Shown: positions 4,559-10,779 of the stretch, in pieces
How the letters are laid out: each line of letters opens with the position of its first letter
Numbering within the stretch: the stretch's first letter is position 1
Assembly: GCA_004554105.1 (NCBI GenBank)
Contig: SFNW01000052.1
Coordinates: 1-12,176, forward strand
DNA length: 12,176 nucleotides
DNA from: Clostridiales bacterium
GTDB taxonomy: Bacteria > Bacillota > Clostridia > Oscillospirales > CAG-272
Direction of reading: 5' to 3'
The notes under the pieces: model-generated
The model's database searches: none
The model's input: only the letters and a program-made list of their open reading frames with translations
Told to the model about the DNA's origin: nothing
Position numbers and translations under genes: made by a program

Positions 4559-4875
4559 CGATGAATGAGGGGAGTTCGAACAAGCGCGCAAGCGCGCTCG
4601 GCAGATTGCCCCGCATCCGATGCTTCTTTACTTTCTCTGCAATCTGCGTATGCATTGCCTCCGGCAATGCATACCGACGCGGTACAGAGAAACAGTCCGG
4701 TGGACTGTTTCGACCGCCGACGACCAAGGCGAATCTGTACTCTGCACACCACAGCAGGCGTTTTTTGCGGTTTCCGCAGGAAATCGCCGCCCCGATTTCG
4801 GCGGCGAAGCAAAAAAAGGCAGGGCGCAGCCGCCGCGGCGGTCTGCGCAAGCGCCCTCGCGAGTCGAATCCCGCC
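4558..4875 (+). repeat. Post-tRNA module B: dense nested palindromes closed by tail motif
   Basis: The opening resembles that of module A (CGATGAATG, then GTTCGAAC at 4574-4581), and the end is a 23-base stretch (4853-4875) identical to 4485-4507. Between lie AGCGCGC/GCGCGCT (4583-4598), GCAGATTGC/GCAATCTGC (4601-4647), GTATGCATTGCC/GGCAATGCATAC (4648-4674), and AAACAGTCC/GGACTGTTT (4690-4710). These are followed by TTTTTTGC/GCAAAAAA (4761-4816) enclosing GCGG/CCGC and CGCCGCC/GGCGGCG, and by AGGGCGC/GCGCCCT (4821-4857) enclosing CCGCC/GGCGG. The open frames here on both strands are by-products of palindromic GC-rich DNA. Confidence 0.65.
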
Positions 4876-4876
4876 G

Positions 4877-4897
4877 GAAAAAAGCATTGCTTTTTTC
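4877..4897 (+). terminator. Terminator-like hairpin 3
   Basis: A perfect 10-bp stem, GAAAAAAGCA (4877-4886) with TGCTTTTTTC (4888-4897), is separated by one base, so a real loop would open the inner pairs. It directly follows the third tail motif, as the first two terminators follow copies 1 and 2. The arms are A/T-rich on both sides, so it could act in either direction. Confidence 0.5.
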
Positions 4898-5002
4898 AAT
4901 GAAATCCACCCTAACGGGTGGGTGAAATACCGCTTCGCGGTATGAAATACGCCTGCGGCGTGTGAAATCGCTGCGGCGATGTGTGGCGAGTCGAATCCCG
5001 CC
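4898..5002 (+). repeat. Stem-loop ladder with TGAAAT linkers (module C)
   Basis: Four short stem-loops are joined by TGAAAT, at 4900, 4923, 4943 and 4963. The stems are CCACCC/GGGTGG (4906-4921), ATACCGC/GCGGTAT (4927-4943), ATACGCC/GGCGTGT (4947-4963, one G-U) and ATCGC/GCGAT (4967-4980), with loops TAAC, TTC, TGC and TGCG. The ladder ends in a fourth copy of GCGAGTCGAATCCCGCC (4986-5002), 7 bases from the stop of the flavin reductase gene. Confidence 0.75.
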
Positions 5003-5009
5003 GATGCAC

Positions 5010-5603
5010 TTACCCCTTTCCCCGTCCGGCGTGCGGCTTCTTCGGCTTTTTCGCCGCCGAAAAGCCAAACTTGCCGAGCTTTTTGCCGAGGGCGAAGTAT
5101 TCGCCGTGCGCAAATGCGGCAAGATGCGCGCGGGACAAATCCAAAGCCCCGTTTTCGTCGAGCAGGCTGTCGTCCACATCGGTGGCGACGATGTCGCAGA
5201 GGAACATGACGTGCGTGCCGAGTTTCTCGGCGCGGACGACGCGACATTCAAGCGCGAGCGGGCATTCGGCAATCAGCGGCGCGGAGACCTCGCTTGCCGC
5301 CGCCTTGGTAAACCCGCATTTTTTGAATTTATCGACCTTGCGTCCGGTATAGATGCCGCAGTAATCGACCTTGCGAATCATCTCCGCCGTGGTCAGGTTG
5401 ATGACGCATTCGCCGCTTTTTTCGAGCAGCTCGTAGCTGTAGCGGCTCTTGCGCAATGAAATATAGGTTTTCGGCGGCTGTGTGTTGACGATGCCCGTCC
5501 ATGCCACCGTGGCGATGTTTGCCCGCTCGACGTTGCCCGTTGTGACCAGCACTGCGGGCAGGGGCGCAAGCAGTGCGCCGCCTTTCCAGACCTGTTTTGC
5601 CAT
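5010..5603 (-). CDS. Flavin reductase family protein (FMN-binding split barrel)
   Basis: The 197-residue product resembles the flavin reductase-like, FMN-binding split-barrel proteins. Family features are PLPAVLVTTGNVERANIATVAW near the N-terminus (about residues 15-36), TGIVNTQPPKTYISLRKSRYSYELL with its conserved P-P and R-S-Y, the ECVINL strand, the VDYCGIYTGRKVDKFKKCGF segment, and a late LGTHVMFLCDIVATDVDDSL strand. These proteins bind FMN and usually reduce flavin or act as small oxidoreductases with a partner; no partner is evident here, so the substrate is unknown. The C-terminal 20 residues are lysine-, glycine- and proline-rich and probably disordered. No ideal ribosome site precedes the ATG at 5603 (AAGCGAGA is the best). 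The gene stands alone behind a strong promoter, with a hairpin (5628-5645) and an eight-A tract in its leader. Confidence 0.88.
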   Translation of the reverse strand: MAKQVWKGGALLAPLPAVLVTTGNVERANIATVAWTGIVNTQPPKTYISLRKSRYSYELLEKSGECVINLTTAEMIRKVDYCGIYTGRKVDKFKKCGFTKAAASEVSAPLIAECPLALECRVVRAEKLGTHVMFLCDIVATDVDDSLLDENGALDLSRAHLAAFAHGEYFALGKKLGKFGFSAAKKPKKPHAGRGKG

Positions 5604-5660
5604 GTTGATTCTCGCTTTCCCGTTTGGGCGCGGCAGTTGCCGCGCATTTGCCTTTTTTTT

Positions 5661-5689
5661 ATTCTATCACACGGCGGCGCGCGCGTCAA
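5661..5689 (-). promoter_or_regulatory. Promoter of the flavin reductase gene
   Basis: On the minus strand, TTGACG (plus 5684-5689) and TAGAAT (plus 5661-5666) have exactly 17-base spacing, with TGA before the -10. The leader that follows has eight A residues and the stem GCGCGGCA/TGCCGCGC (plus 5628-5645). Confidence 0.8.
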
Positions 5690-5747
5690 TTTTTATCAAA
5701 CCGATTCCGCATTTTCACAAATTTTTCACCCATTCGCGCCGCATTTG

Positions 5748-5756
5748 TGTTATGAT
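5748..5756 (+). promoter_or_regulatory. Extended -10 promoter of the zinc-ribbon gene
   Basis: TGTTATGAT is an extended -10 box. The best -35 (TTCACC, 5725-5730) is 20 bases away and weak. The start would fall near 5763, so the leader is very short and begins at the ribosome site AGGAG. Confidence 0.45.
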
Positions 5757-5777
5757 AGAATCAGGAGTGTGATTGCA

Positions 5778-6191
5778 ATGTTCAGACGGCTGCTCGACAA
5801 AATCAACCGTTTTATGTACGGCAGATACGGCGCAGACCCTTTGTTCTACGCCCTGCTCATTCTTTTTCTTGCCCTGAATCTGCTCGGCAACCTGTTTCGG
5901 CTGCCGGTTCTTTGGCTGCTGTCCTACGCGCCGGCAATCTGGGCGCTCGTGCGCTATTACTCGAAGAATATCTACAAGCGACGCGAGGAAAACCGCCGGT
6001 TTCTCGCCCTCGGCGACAAGGTCAAAAGCGCGTTCCGCCTGCTTCGCGACCGCTTCCGCGACTGCAAGGTCTGCCGCTACCGCAAGTGCAAGCATTGCCG
6101 CGCCATTTTGCGCCTGCCGATAAGGCGCGGCAAGCATTCGGTCAAGTGCCCCCGCTGCGGCAAGAGTTTTGATGTGCATATTTGGTTTTGA
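5778..6191 (+). CDS. Small membrane protein with C-terminal zinc ribbon
   Basis: I do not know the function of this 137-residue protein. After a basic start (MFRRLLDKINRFMYGRYG), residues about 22-60 are hydrophobic and could form one long or two short membrane helices (DPLFYALLILFLALNLLGNL, then LPVLWLLSYAPAIWALV). A very basic linker follows, then a zinc-ribbon-like end with C104-x2-C107 and C124-x2-C127, preceded by an extra C96/C99 pair. Basic charges flanking the membrane part suggest the ribbon lies in the cytoplasm. Similar short proteins ending in a CPxCG ribbon are common in clostridia and are usually annotated only as zinc-ribbon proteins. The frame is open further upstream, but the ATG at 5778 follows AGGAG by 10 bases and lies after the likely promoter. 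It is a single-gene unit, divergent from the flavin reductase gene. Confidence 0.8.
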   Translation: MFRRLLDKINRFMYGRYGADPLFYALLILFLALNLLGNLFRLPVLWLLSYAPAIWALVRYYSKNIYKRREENRRFLALGDKVKSAFRLLRDRFRDCKVCRYRKCKHCRAILRLPIRRGKHSVKCPRCGKSFDVHIWF

Positions 6192-6221
6192 ATAAGAGAA
6201 CGGATAGGAATAAAGATAGTC

Positions 6222-6253
6222 GGGGGAAACTTTTGTGTACAAAAGTTTCCCCC
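6222..6253. repeat. 32-bp near-perfect palindrome
   Basis: GGGGGAAACTTTTGT (6222-6236) and ACAAAAGTTTCCCCC (6239-6253) are perfect 15-bp arms separated by GT. It lies 30 bases after the zinc-ribbon stop and is followed by CTTTCAAAAAACTTT. There is no proper T-tract, so it is probably a dispersed palindromic repeat; it might also stabilise or end the transcript. Confidence 0.75.
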
Positions 6254-6320
6254 GCGCCCCTTTCAAAAAACTTTAAGAAAAAGAAAAGCACACGCACCCC
6301 GCAAGTTGGATAAGATGCAG

Positions 6321-6342
6321 AAAACCGCCTTTCGGCGGTTTT
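6321..6342. terminator. Bidirectional terminator-like hairpin
   Basis: AAAACCGCC (6321-6329) pairs with GGCGGTTTT (6334-6342) around TTTC. It is nearly the same hairpin as the one at 3071-3093. It is the best terminator for the zinc-ribbon gene, though 130 bases downstream. Confidence 0.6.
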
Positions 6343-6353
6343 CGACCGAATCG

Positions 6354-6450
6354 TTCGGGGCATTGCCCCGAATGCTTCACGCGCCGCAGGCGCACTTCAC
6401 GGCGCAGCCGCTTCACTTTCCCCGCAGGGGAATGCTTCACTTCCCTTGCG
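6354..6450 (-). repeat. Second stem-loop ladder, linker GTGAAG on the minus strand
   Basis: CTTCAC (GTGAAG on the minus strand) occurs at 6375, 6395, 6411 and 6435, each between short stems: TTCGGGGCA/TGCCCCGAA (6354-6372), GCGCC/GGCGC (6381-6393), CGGC/GCCG (6400-6410), TTCCCC/GGGGAA (6418-6432) and CCC/GGG (6443-6451). Three loops are exactly GCA (TGC on the minus strand). This matches the ladder at 4898-4985 in design, in loop sequence and in the GTGAA core of its linker. Confidence 0.7.
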
Positions 6451-6472
6451 GGCGGATAGAAAAATGCCGAAA

Positions 6473-6661
6473 GCGACGGCGGGAGCAAGCCCCCGCCCTA
6501 CGATTTGTGCGGGACGGCGGGAGCAAAAGCCCCGCGCATCTTCGATTCGCCGGAGTTTTTCTTCGTCGGCTGTACGCCGACGATTTCTCGCTGCGAAACC
6601 GAAAAACTTCCCCGCCCTACGATTTGTGCGCTGCGTAGGGGCGGATTCCATTGTCCGCCCG
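6473..6661. repeat. GTAGGG-type hairpin repeats and nested palindromes
   Basis: GGCGGG/CCCGCC (6478-6497) ends in CCCTACG. A 21-base stretch at 6491-6511 recurs exactly at 6610-6630. GGCGGG at 6516-6521 begins a degenerate copy. CGTCGGC/GCCGACG (6564-6582) sits inside AGTTTTTC (6554-6561) and GAAAAACT (6601-6608). A further unit, GTAGGGGCGGATTCCAT with GGGCGGA/TCCGCCC (6639-6660), is a variant of the arms at 3149 and 3273 and is followed by GTCTTTTTCT. No gene is supported anywhere in 6192-6842. Confidence 0.7.
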
Positions 6662-6734
6662 TCTTTTTCTCACTTTCCTCAGGCAGCCGAGGGCTTGCGC
6701 ATTTTGATGCAGATTTGTCGAATATCCGACCGAA

Positions 6735-6751
6735 GGCGTATACCATACGCC
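6735..6751. repeat. Short perfect hairpin
   Basis: GGCGTAT (6735-6741) pairs with ATACGCC (6745-6751) around ACC. Its stem resembles the central hairpin of the palindrome at 3365-3467 (GCCGTAT/ATACGGC). Confidence 0.55.
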
Positions 6752-6772
6752 GAGAGCGGATTTCGGCAAAAG

Positions 6773-6815
6773 AAAACAAAAAGAAAACCGGCTTATCGGT
6801 TTTCTTTTTGTTTTT
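6773..6815. terminator. Strong terminator of the ABC transporter operon
   Basis: An 18-bp perfect stem, AAAACAAAAAGAAAACCG (6773-6790) with CGGTTTTCTTTTTGTTTT (6797-6814), has a six-base loop. On the minus strand it lies about 28 bases after the last transporter stop and ends in T-rich sequence (CGGTTTTCTTTTTGTTTTCT). The A-rich opposite arm makes it work for plus-strand transcripts too. Confidence 0.85.
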
Positions 6816-6842
6816 GCTCTGCGCAAAAGGCGCAACCCGTAC

Positions 6843-7832
6843 CTATCTTTCTTCGCGGAAGTAGGACAACCCCAGATGTGCCGGCGGCTGACTCTCGCGC
6901 TTTTCGCGCATACTTGTGATAATCAGCACCACAATGGTAACGACGTAGGGGAGCATCTTGAAAATCTCCTGCGTTGCGACGCCGAGGTTCGGAATATAGT
7001 TGTGGACGATGTACAGTCCGCCGAACAGGCAGGAGCCGAGAATGCTGACGTCGGGCTTCCAAATCGCGAAGATAACCAGCGCAATCGCGAGCCAGCCGCG
7101 GTCGCCGAACGCATCGTTTGACCAAACGCCGCAGGCGTAGTCCATGACGTAATACAGACCGCCGAGTCCCGCAATCATGCTGCCGATGCAGGTGGCGACA
7201 TATTTGTAGCGGTTGACGTTGATGCCCGCCGCGTCTGCCGTGGCGGGGTTTTCGCCGACGGCGCGGAGCTGCAGTCCGCAGCGCGTGCGCTTCAGGATAT
7301 ACGCCGCGATCAGCGCGACGAGAATCGCGGTATAGGCGAGGAAGCTGTGCGACAGGAAAATCGTGCCAAACCAGCCGAACTTGTCCGCAAAGGGCAGCGT
7401 CGTGCGGAAGCAGTTGCTTGTCGCGCCGAGGCTGATGGAGGTTGCACTGCTGCCGGTCAGCTTGGCGAGCGAGCCGCCGAAGAAGTTGCCGACGCCGATG
7501 CCGAAGGTGGTCAGCGCAAGACCCGTGACGTTCTGATTGGCGCGGAGCGTGACCGTGAGGAAGCAGTAAATCAGTCCCATCAGAAGCGAGCCGACGAGCG
7601 AGCAAAGCAGCGGAATGGCGACGGCAAGCGCGGGATTCAGCGCGTCTGCCGAGGGCAGCGACTTTTCATAGAGAAATGCGCCGATGACGCCGCTGATGCC
7701 GCCGACGTACATGATGCCGGGGATACCGAGGTTGAGGTTGCCCGATTTTTCGGTGAGGATTTCGCCGGTCGAGCCGAACAGGAGCGGAATGCCCTGCATA
7801 ATGGCGCGGCGGATAAATTCTGCAATCATCAT
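6843..7832 (-). CDS. ABC transporter permease (NupQ-like)
   Basis: This 329-residue inner-membrane permease belongs to the BPD_transp_2 (ribose/branched-chain type) family. It is rich in hydrophobic helices. Family marks are the N-terminal IPLLFGSTGEILTEKSGNLN and GIPGIMYVGG, the mid-protein TLRANQNVTGLALTTFGIGV, and TRCGLQLRAVGENPATADAAGINVNRYKY (about residues 185-213), which is the cytoplasmic loop that contacts the ATPase. It pairs with the permease encoded upstream to form the channel, as in the nucleoside importers NupPQ. Its ATG overlaps the upstream stop as ATGA, and AAGGAGG lies 7-8 bases before it. The start is a double ATG-ATG; the first is chosen. It is the last gene of the operon and is followed by a strong terminator. 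The purine or pyrimidine nucleoside substrate is inferred from the family. Confidence 0.93.
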   Translation of the reverse strand: MMIAEFIRRAIMQGIPLLFGSTGEILTEKSGNLNLGIPGIMYVGGISGVIGAFLYEKSLPSADALNPALAVAIPLLCSLVGSLLMGLIYCFLTVTLRANQNVTGLALTTFGIGVGNFFGGSLAKLTGSSATSISLGATSNCFRTTLPFADKFGWFGTIFLSHSFLAYTAILVALIAAYILKRTRCGLQLRAVGENPATADAAGINVNRYKYVATCIGSMIAGLGGLYYVMDYACGVWSNDAFGDRGWLAIALVIFAIWKPDVSILGSCLFGGLYIVHNYIPNLGVATQEIFKMLPYVVTIVVLIITSMREKRESQPPAHLGLSYFREER

Positions 7833-8941
7833 TTCGCCGCCTCCTTATGCGCACTGCGGAATTTTAGGGAATAGTTGATAAAGAATTCGCTGCCGATAAT
7901 AAAGAAGATGATGATACCGGTCAGAATATCCGAAAACGAGTTGTTGAGGTTGAGCTTGGTCGTGATTTCGGACGCGCCCTTCTGCAAAAAGACGATCAAG
8001 AATGAAGTCAGAATCATGAAGAGCGGGTTGAACTTTGCCAGCCACGAGACCATAATCGCGGTAAAGCCGCGTCCCGCCACCGTGTCGCGCGTAATCGTGT
8101 GGTCGGTGCCCGAAACGAGCAGCATACCCGCGATACCGCAGATTGCGCCCGAGAGCAGCATCGTGCGGAGAATGACCTTTTTGACATTGATGCCGATATA
8201 GCGCGCGGTGTTCTCGCTCTCGCCGACGACGGTCAACTCATAGCCGTGCTTGCTGTACTTGAGGTAAACAAACATGAACACCGTAATGGCAAGCACAATC
8301 AGAATATTGAGCAGATACTTCTGCCCGCCGATTTGCGGCAGCCAGCCGGCAGCGGTTTTGCTGTTGATGATGCCGATTTGCCCCGAGCCCTTCGGCACAG
8401 ACCAAATGTAGGTGAAGTAAGAGACAATCTGAATCGCGATATAGTTCATCATCAGCGTGAACAGCGTTTCGTTCGTCCCCCATTTTGCCTTGAAGAACGC
8501 GGGAATGACCGCCCAGACAGCGCCCGCGAGAATGCTGCATACGACGATAACGACGAGCAGCAGCGTGGGGTGCAACTTGTCACCGAGCAGAATCATGCAC
8601 GCGGCGGCAGCCATGCCGCCGATGAGCGCCTGCCCCTCCGCGCCGATGTTCCAGAAGCGCATCTTGAACGCGGGCGTGACCGCGAGCGAGATGCAGAGCA
8701 GCATGGCGAGATTCTGTGCCAGTCCCCAAATGCGGCGGGGCGTACCGAACGCGCCGTCAAACATGGTCTTGTAAATTTCAATCGGATTCTGCTTGGTCAA
8801 GAGGTAGGAAAGCACGCCGCAGAACACAAGTGCCAGCAGAACGGCGGCGATGCGAATGCACCACGCCTTCCACCACGGGAGCGCGTCGCGCTTGGAAATA
8901 TGGAACAGCGGCTCGCGCACCGCCTTTTCATGCATACTCAT
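7829..8941 (-). CDS. ABC transporter permease (NupP-like)
   Basis: This is a 370-residue membrane protein, the first of two permeases. A cytoplasmic N-terminus of about 27 residues is followed by helices beginning CIRIAAVLLALVFCGVLSYL. Family marks are PRRIWGLAQNLAMLLCISLAV, FKMRFWNIGAEGQALIGGMAA (about 92-112), AKWGTNETLFTLMMNYIA and ELTVVGESENTARYIGINVKK, the loop facing the ATPase. The conserved FWNIGAEGQ and NETL motifs are typical of the larger permease of BMP-linked importers. The start at 8941 overlaps the ATPase stop as ATGA, with GGGAGG 10 bases upstream. Another ATG two codons in (8935) is possible. The gene is translationally coupled to its neighbours on both sides. Confidence 0.93.
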   Translation of the reverse strand: MSMHEKAVREPLFHISKRDALPWWKAWCIRIAAVLLALVFCGVLSYLLTKQNPIEIYKTMFDGAFGTPRRIWGLAQNLAMLLCISLAVTPAFKMRFWNIGAEGQALIGGMAAAACMILLGDKLHPTLLLVVIVVCSILAGAVWAVIPAFFKAKWGTNETLFTLMMNYIAIQIVSYFTYIWSVPKGSGQIGIINSKTAAGWLPQIGGQKYLLNILIVLAITVFMFVYLKYSKHGYELTVVGESENTARYIGINVKKVILRTMLLSGAICGIAGMLLVSGTDHTITRDTVAGRGFTAIMVSWLAKFNPLFMILTSFLIVFLQKGASEITTKLNLNNSFSDILTGIIIFFIIGSEFFINYSLKFRSAHKEAAK

Positions 8942-10509
8942 TTCGCAGCGCCTCCCTTCTCTTCGGTTTCATGTGCCGAAGCACTCTTGGTCATGAGGAG
9001 ACCGATTTCCTCTTTCTTCGCGGTTCTGCCGTCGACGATGCCCGTGACGTGACCCGACCCGATGACGAGGATTCGGTCGCAAAGCTCAAGCAGAACGTCA
9101 AGGTCCTCGCCGACGAAAATGACGGCGACGCCTTTTTCCTTCTGCTGGTTGAGCAGATTGTAAATCGTGTACGAGGAATTGATGTCGAGTCCGCGCACGG
9201 GGTACGCTGCCATGAGGACGGTCGGCGCCGCCGCGATTTCTCTGCCGACCAGCACCTTCTGCACATTGCCGCCCGACAGACGGCGCACCGGCGTGGCGGC
9301 ACTCGGCGTGACGACCTCAAGCTGTTCGATAATCGTCTCCGCCAACGTCTTCGGCTTCTTGCGCTCGAGGAACGCGGTCCTGCCGCGGCGGTAGCTGCGC
9401 AGCATCATGTTGTCGACGATGTCCATGTTGCCGACCAGTCCCATGCCGAGACGGTCCTCGGGAACGAACGAGAGCCGAACGCCCAGCTCGCGAATCTGCA
9501 TCGGCGTTTTGTCGCGCAGATCCTCAACCTTGCCGGTCTTGGGATCGTGATAGAAAATATCACCCGCCGACAGGCTTTGCAGTCCCGCAATCGCCTCGAG
9601 CAGCTCGCGCTGTCCGCTGCCCGCAATGCCCGCGATGCCGAGAATCTCGCCCGAGCGCGCGGTAAACGACACGTTATCGAGCAGTTTAACGCCCTCGCGG
9701 CTGACACAGCTGACGCCCTCGACGACCAGACGGTCCTCGGGATTTTTCGGCTCGCTGCGCTCGATGTTGAGCGCAACCTTTTTGCCGACCATCATTTCGG
9801 TCAGCGAATTTTCATCGGTTTCGGCTGTGTTGACCGTGCCGATGTATCTGCCCTTGCAGAGGACCGAGACCTTATCCGACAAAGACAGCACCTCATGCAG
9901 CTTGTGCGTGATGATGATGATCGCCTTGCCGTCGTCGCGCATCCGACGCAGGACGCCGAACAGCTTCTGCGTCTCCTGCGGGGTCAGCACGGCGGTCGGC
10001 TCGTCGAGAATCAGAATATCCGCGCCGCGGTACAGCACCTTGATAATCTCGACCGTCTGCTTTTCGGAGACCGACATCTCGTAAATCTTCTTCATCGGGT
10101 CGATTTCAAAGCCGTACTGCTCGCTGATTTCCTTGACGCGCTTCGCCGACTTTTTCAGGCTGAAGCGTTCGCCGTCCTCAAAGCCGAGGACGATGTTTTC
10201 GGTGGCGGTAAAGACGTCGACCAGCTTGAAATGCTGGTGAATCATGCCGATTTTATACTTGAATGCGTCCTTCGGCGAACGAATGACGACCTCCTCGCCG
10301 TCGATGAAGATTTGACCGGCGTCGGGGTAGTAAATGCCGGCAATCATATTCATCAGCGTGGTCTTGCCGCTTCCGTTTTCGCCGAGAATCGAGAGAATCT
10401 CGCCGCGGCGGACGGTCAGACTCACGTTGTCGTTGGCGACGACGCTTCCGAAGGTCTTGGTAATCCCTTTCAGCTCAATGGCGGGGACAGCGTTCGTGTT
10501 CAAATTCAT
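8938..10509 (-). CDS. ABC transporter ATP-binding protein, double domain (NupO-like)
   Basis: This 523-residue cytoplasmic ATPase has two nucleotide-binding domains on one chain and powers the two permeases. Domain 1 is complete: Walker A GENGSGKTT (43-51), Q92, signature MSVSEKQ (145-151), Walker B ILILDE (165-170) and H202. Domain 2 is degenerate. Walker A is GIAGSGQRE (294-302), with Gln in place of Lys; the signature LSGGN (411-415) is kept; the Walker B region VLMAAYPVRGLD (431-442) has no acidic pair; and Glu468 stands where His is expected. A weak second site is known in this family, so this need not mean loss of function. GGAGG lies only 2 bases before the ATG at 10509, so the TTG two codons later (spacing 8) may be the real start. 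It is coupled to the permease by an ATGA overlap. Confidence 0.94.
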   Translation of the reverse strand: MNLNTNAVPAIELKGITKTFGSVVANDNVSLTVRRGEILSILGENGSGKTTLMNMIAGIYYPDAGQIFIDGEEVVIRSPKDAFKYKIGMIHQHFKLVDVFTATENIVLGFEDGERFSLKKSAKRVKEISEQYGFEIDPMKKIYEMSVSEKQTVEIIKVLYRGADILILDEPTAVLTPQETQKLFGVLRRMRDDGKAIIIITHKLHEVLSLSDKVSVLCKGRYIGTVNTAETDENSLTEMMVGKKVALNIERSEPKNPEDRLVVEGVSCVSREGVKLLDNVSFTARSGEILGIAGIAGSGQRELLEAIAGLQSLSAGDIFYHDPKTGKVEDLRDKTPMQIRELGVRLSFVPEDRLGMGLVGNMDIVDNMMLRSYRRGRTAFLERKKPKTLAETIIEQLEVVTPSAATPVRRLSGGNVQKVLVGREIAAAPTVLMAAYPVRGLDINSSYTIYNLLNQQKEKGVAVIFVGEDLDVLLELCDRILVIGSGHVTGIVDGRTAKKEEIGLLMTKSASAHETEEKGGAAK

Positions 10510-10546
10510 TTCCTCCTTGGGCAGACTTGGCAGACTGAAAAGAGCA

Positions 10547-10760
10547 GAGGCGGGACAAAGTTTTTGCCCCGCCTATTTATCTGTCGAAAAACTCCGTTTT
10601 CCGACAGGTGGAGGGCGTTCACTCGCGTCTCGCTCGTCCGCTCGCGCCCTCTAAGGAGTAAAAAAGTCGGCGGAGCCGCCTTTTTTACAAGATTTTTATT
10701 CTGTTTTCTCTCGCGAAATTCTTTTTGAACGCAGAGGGCGGGACATGAAATGCCCCGCCT
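10547..10760 (-). repeat. Hairpin-rich gap between lipoprotein and ATPase genes
   Basis: Two similar hairpins in the same orientation bracket the gap: GGCGGG/CCCGCC at 10549-10573 and at 10737-10759, both reading GGCGGGACA at the left and TGCCCCGCCTAT at the right. Between them are CTGTCG/CGACAG (10581-10607, with AAAAC/GTTTT inside) and GAGGGCG/CGCCCTC (10611-10651), plus the terminator described separately. The hairpin at 10737-10759 starts 20 bases after the lipoprotein stop and has no T-run, so it more likely protects the upstream mRNA. The gap spans 10510-10779 and holds no gene. Confidence 0.65.
10658..10688. terminator. Attenuator-like terminator inside the transporter operon
   Basis: GTAAAAAA (10658-10665) pairs with TTTTTTAC (10681-10688), and inside GGCGG pairs with CCGCC (10669-10680), with a 3-base bulge on one side. 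On the minus strand the 3' arm ends in GACTTTTTTAC. Partial stopping here would give more lipoprotein than ATPase and permease, the usual stoichiometry for binding-protein importers. It can act in both directions. Confidence 0.65.
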
Positions 10761-10779
10761 ATCATGCTGTTTTATGGGA

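Larger units (their letters stand above)
4336..4564 (+). repeat. 69-bp direct repeat: tRNA 3' end plus terminator, two copies
   Basis: Positions 4336-4404 and 4496-4564 are near-identical, offset by 160 bases. The repeat runs from TCGAATCCCGCC in the T arm, through the acceptor strand and CCA, into the terminator and its T-run. The few differences fall in the terminator loop (TTG-T versus TCA-T), at the first base of the T-tract and just after it. A duplicated tRNA 3' end is what site-specific integration into a tRNA gene leaves behind, but only about 90 bp of palindromic DNA lie between the copies. Confidence 0.85.

Noticed and set aside
4336..4564. Genomic island or prophage att sites at tRNA-Arg
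   Set aside because: The copies are only 160 bp apart with no integrase or cargo, so an intact island is excluded. A collapsed remnant remains possible and is reported as a finding.
4293..4850. 185-codon minus-strand frame, and similar frames on both strands across 4213-5247
   Set aside because: They translate the antisense of the tRNA (the familiar GGIRTCDLPVRS-type peptide) and of the palindromic modules. They lack ribosome sites, and the same short peptides recur wherever the repeats do.
4898..4985. CRISPR-like short direct repeat array (TGAAAT every 20-23 bases)
   Set aside because: The constant part is only 6-7 bases and the intervening DNA is self-complementary, unlike CRISPR spacers.
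6306..6919. Several 70-157 codon frames on both strands
   Set aside because: They run through hairpin repeats and terminators, overlap one another, and have no SD sequence or family resemblance.
8716..10728. Long (670-codon) plus-strand open frame
   Set aside because: It is antisense to the ATPase gene and the start of the permease gene, whose products match known families throughout. GC-rich codon use opens the opposite strand. It has no ribosome site or family motif.
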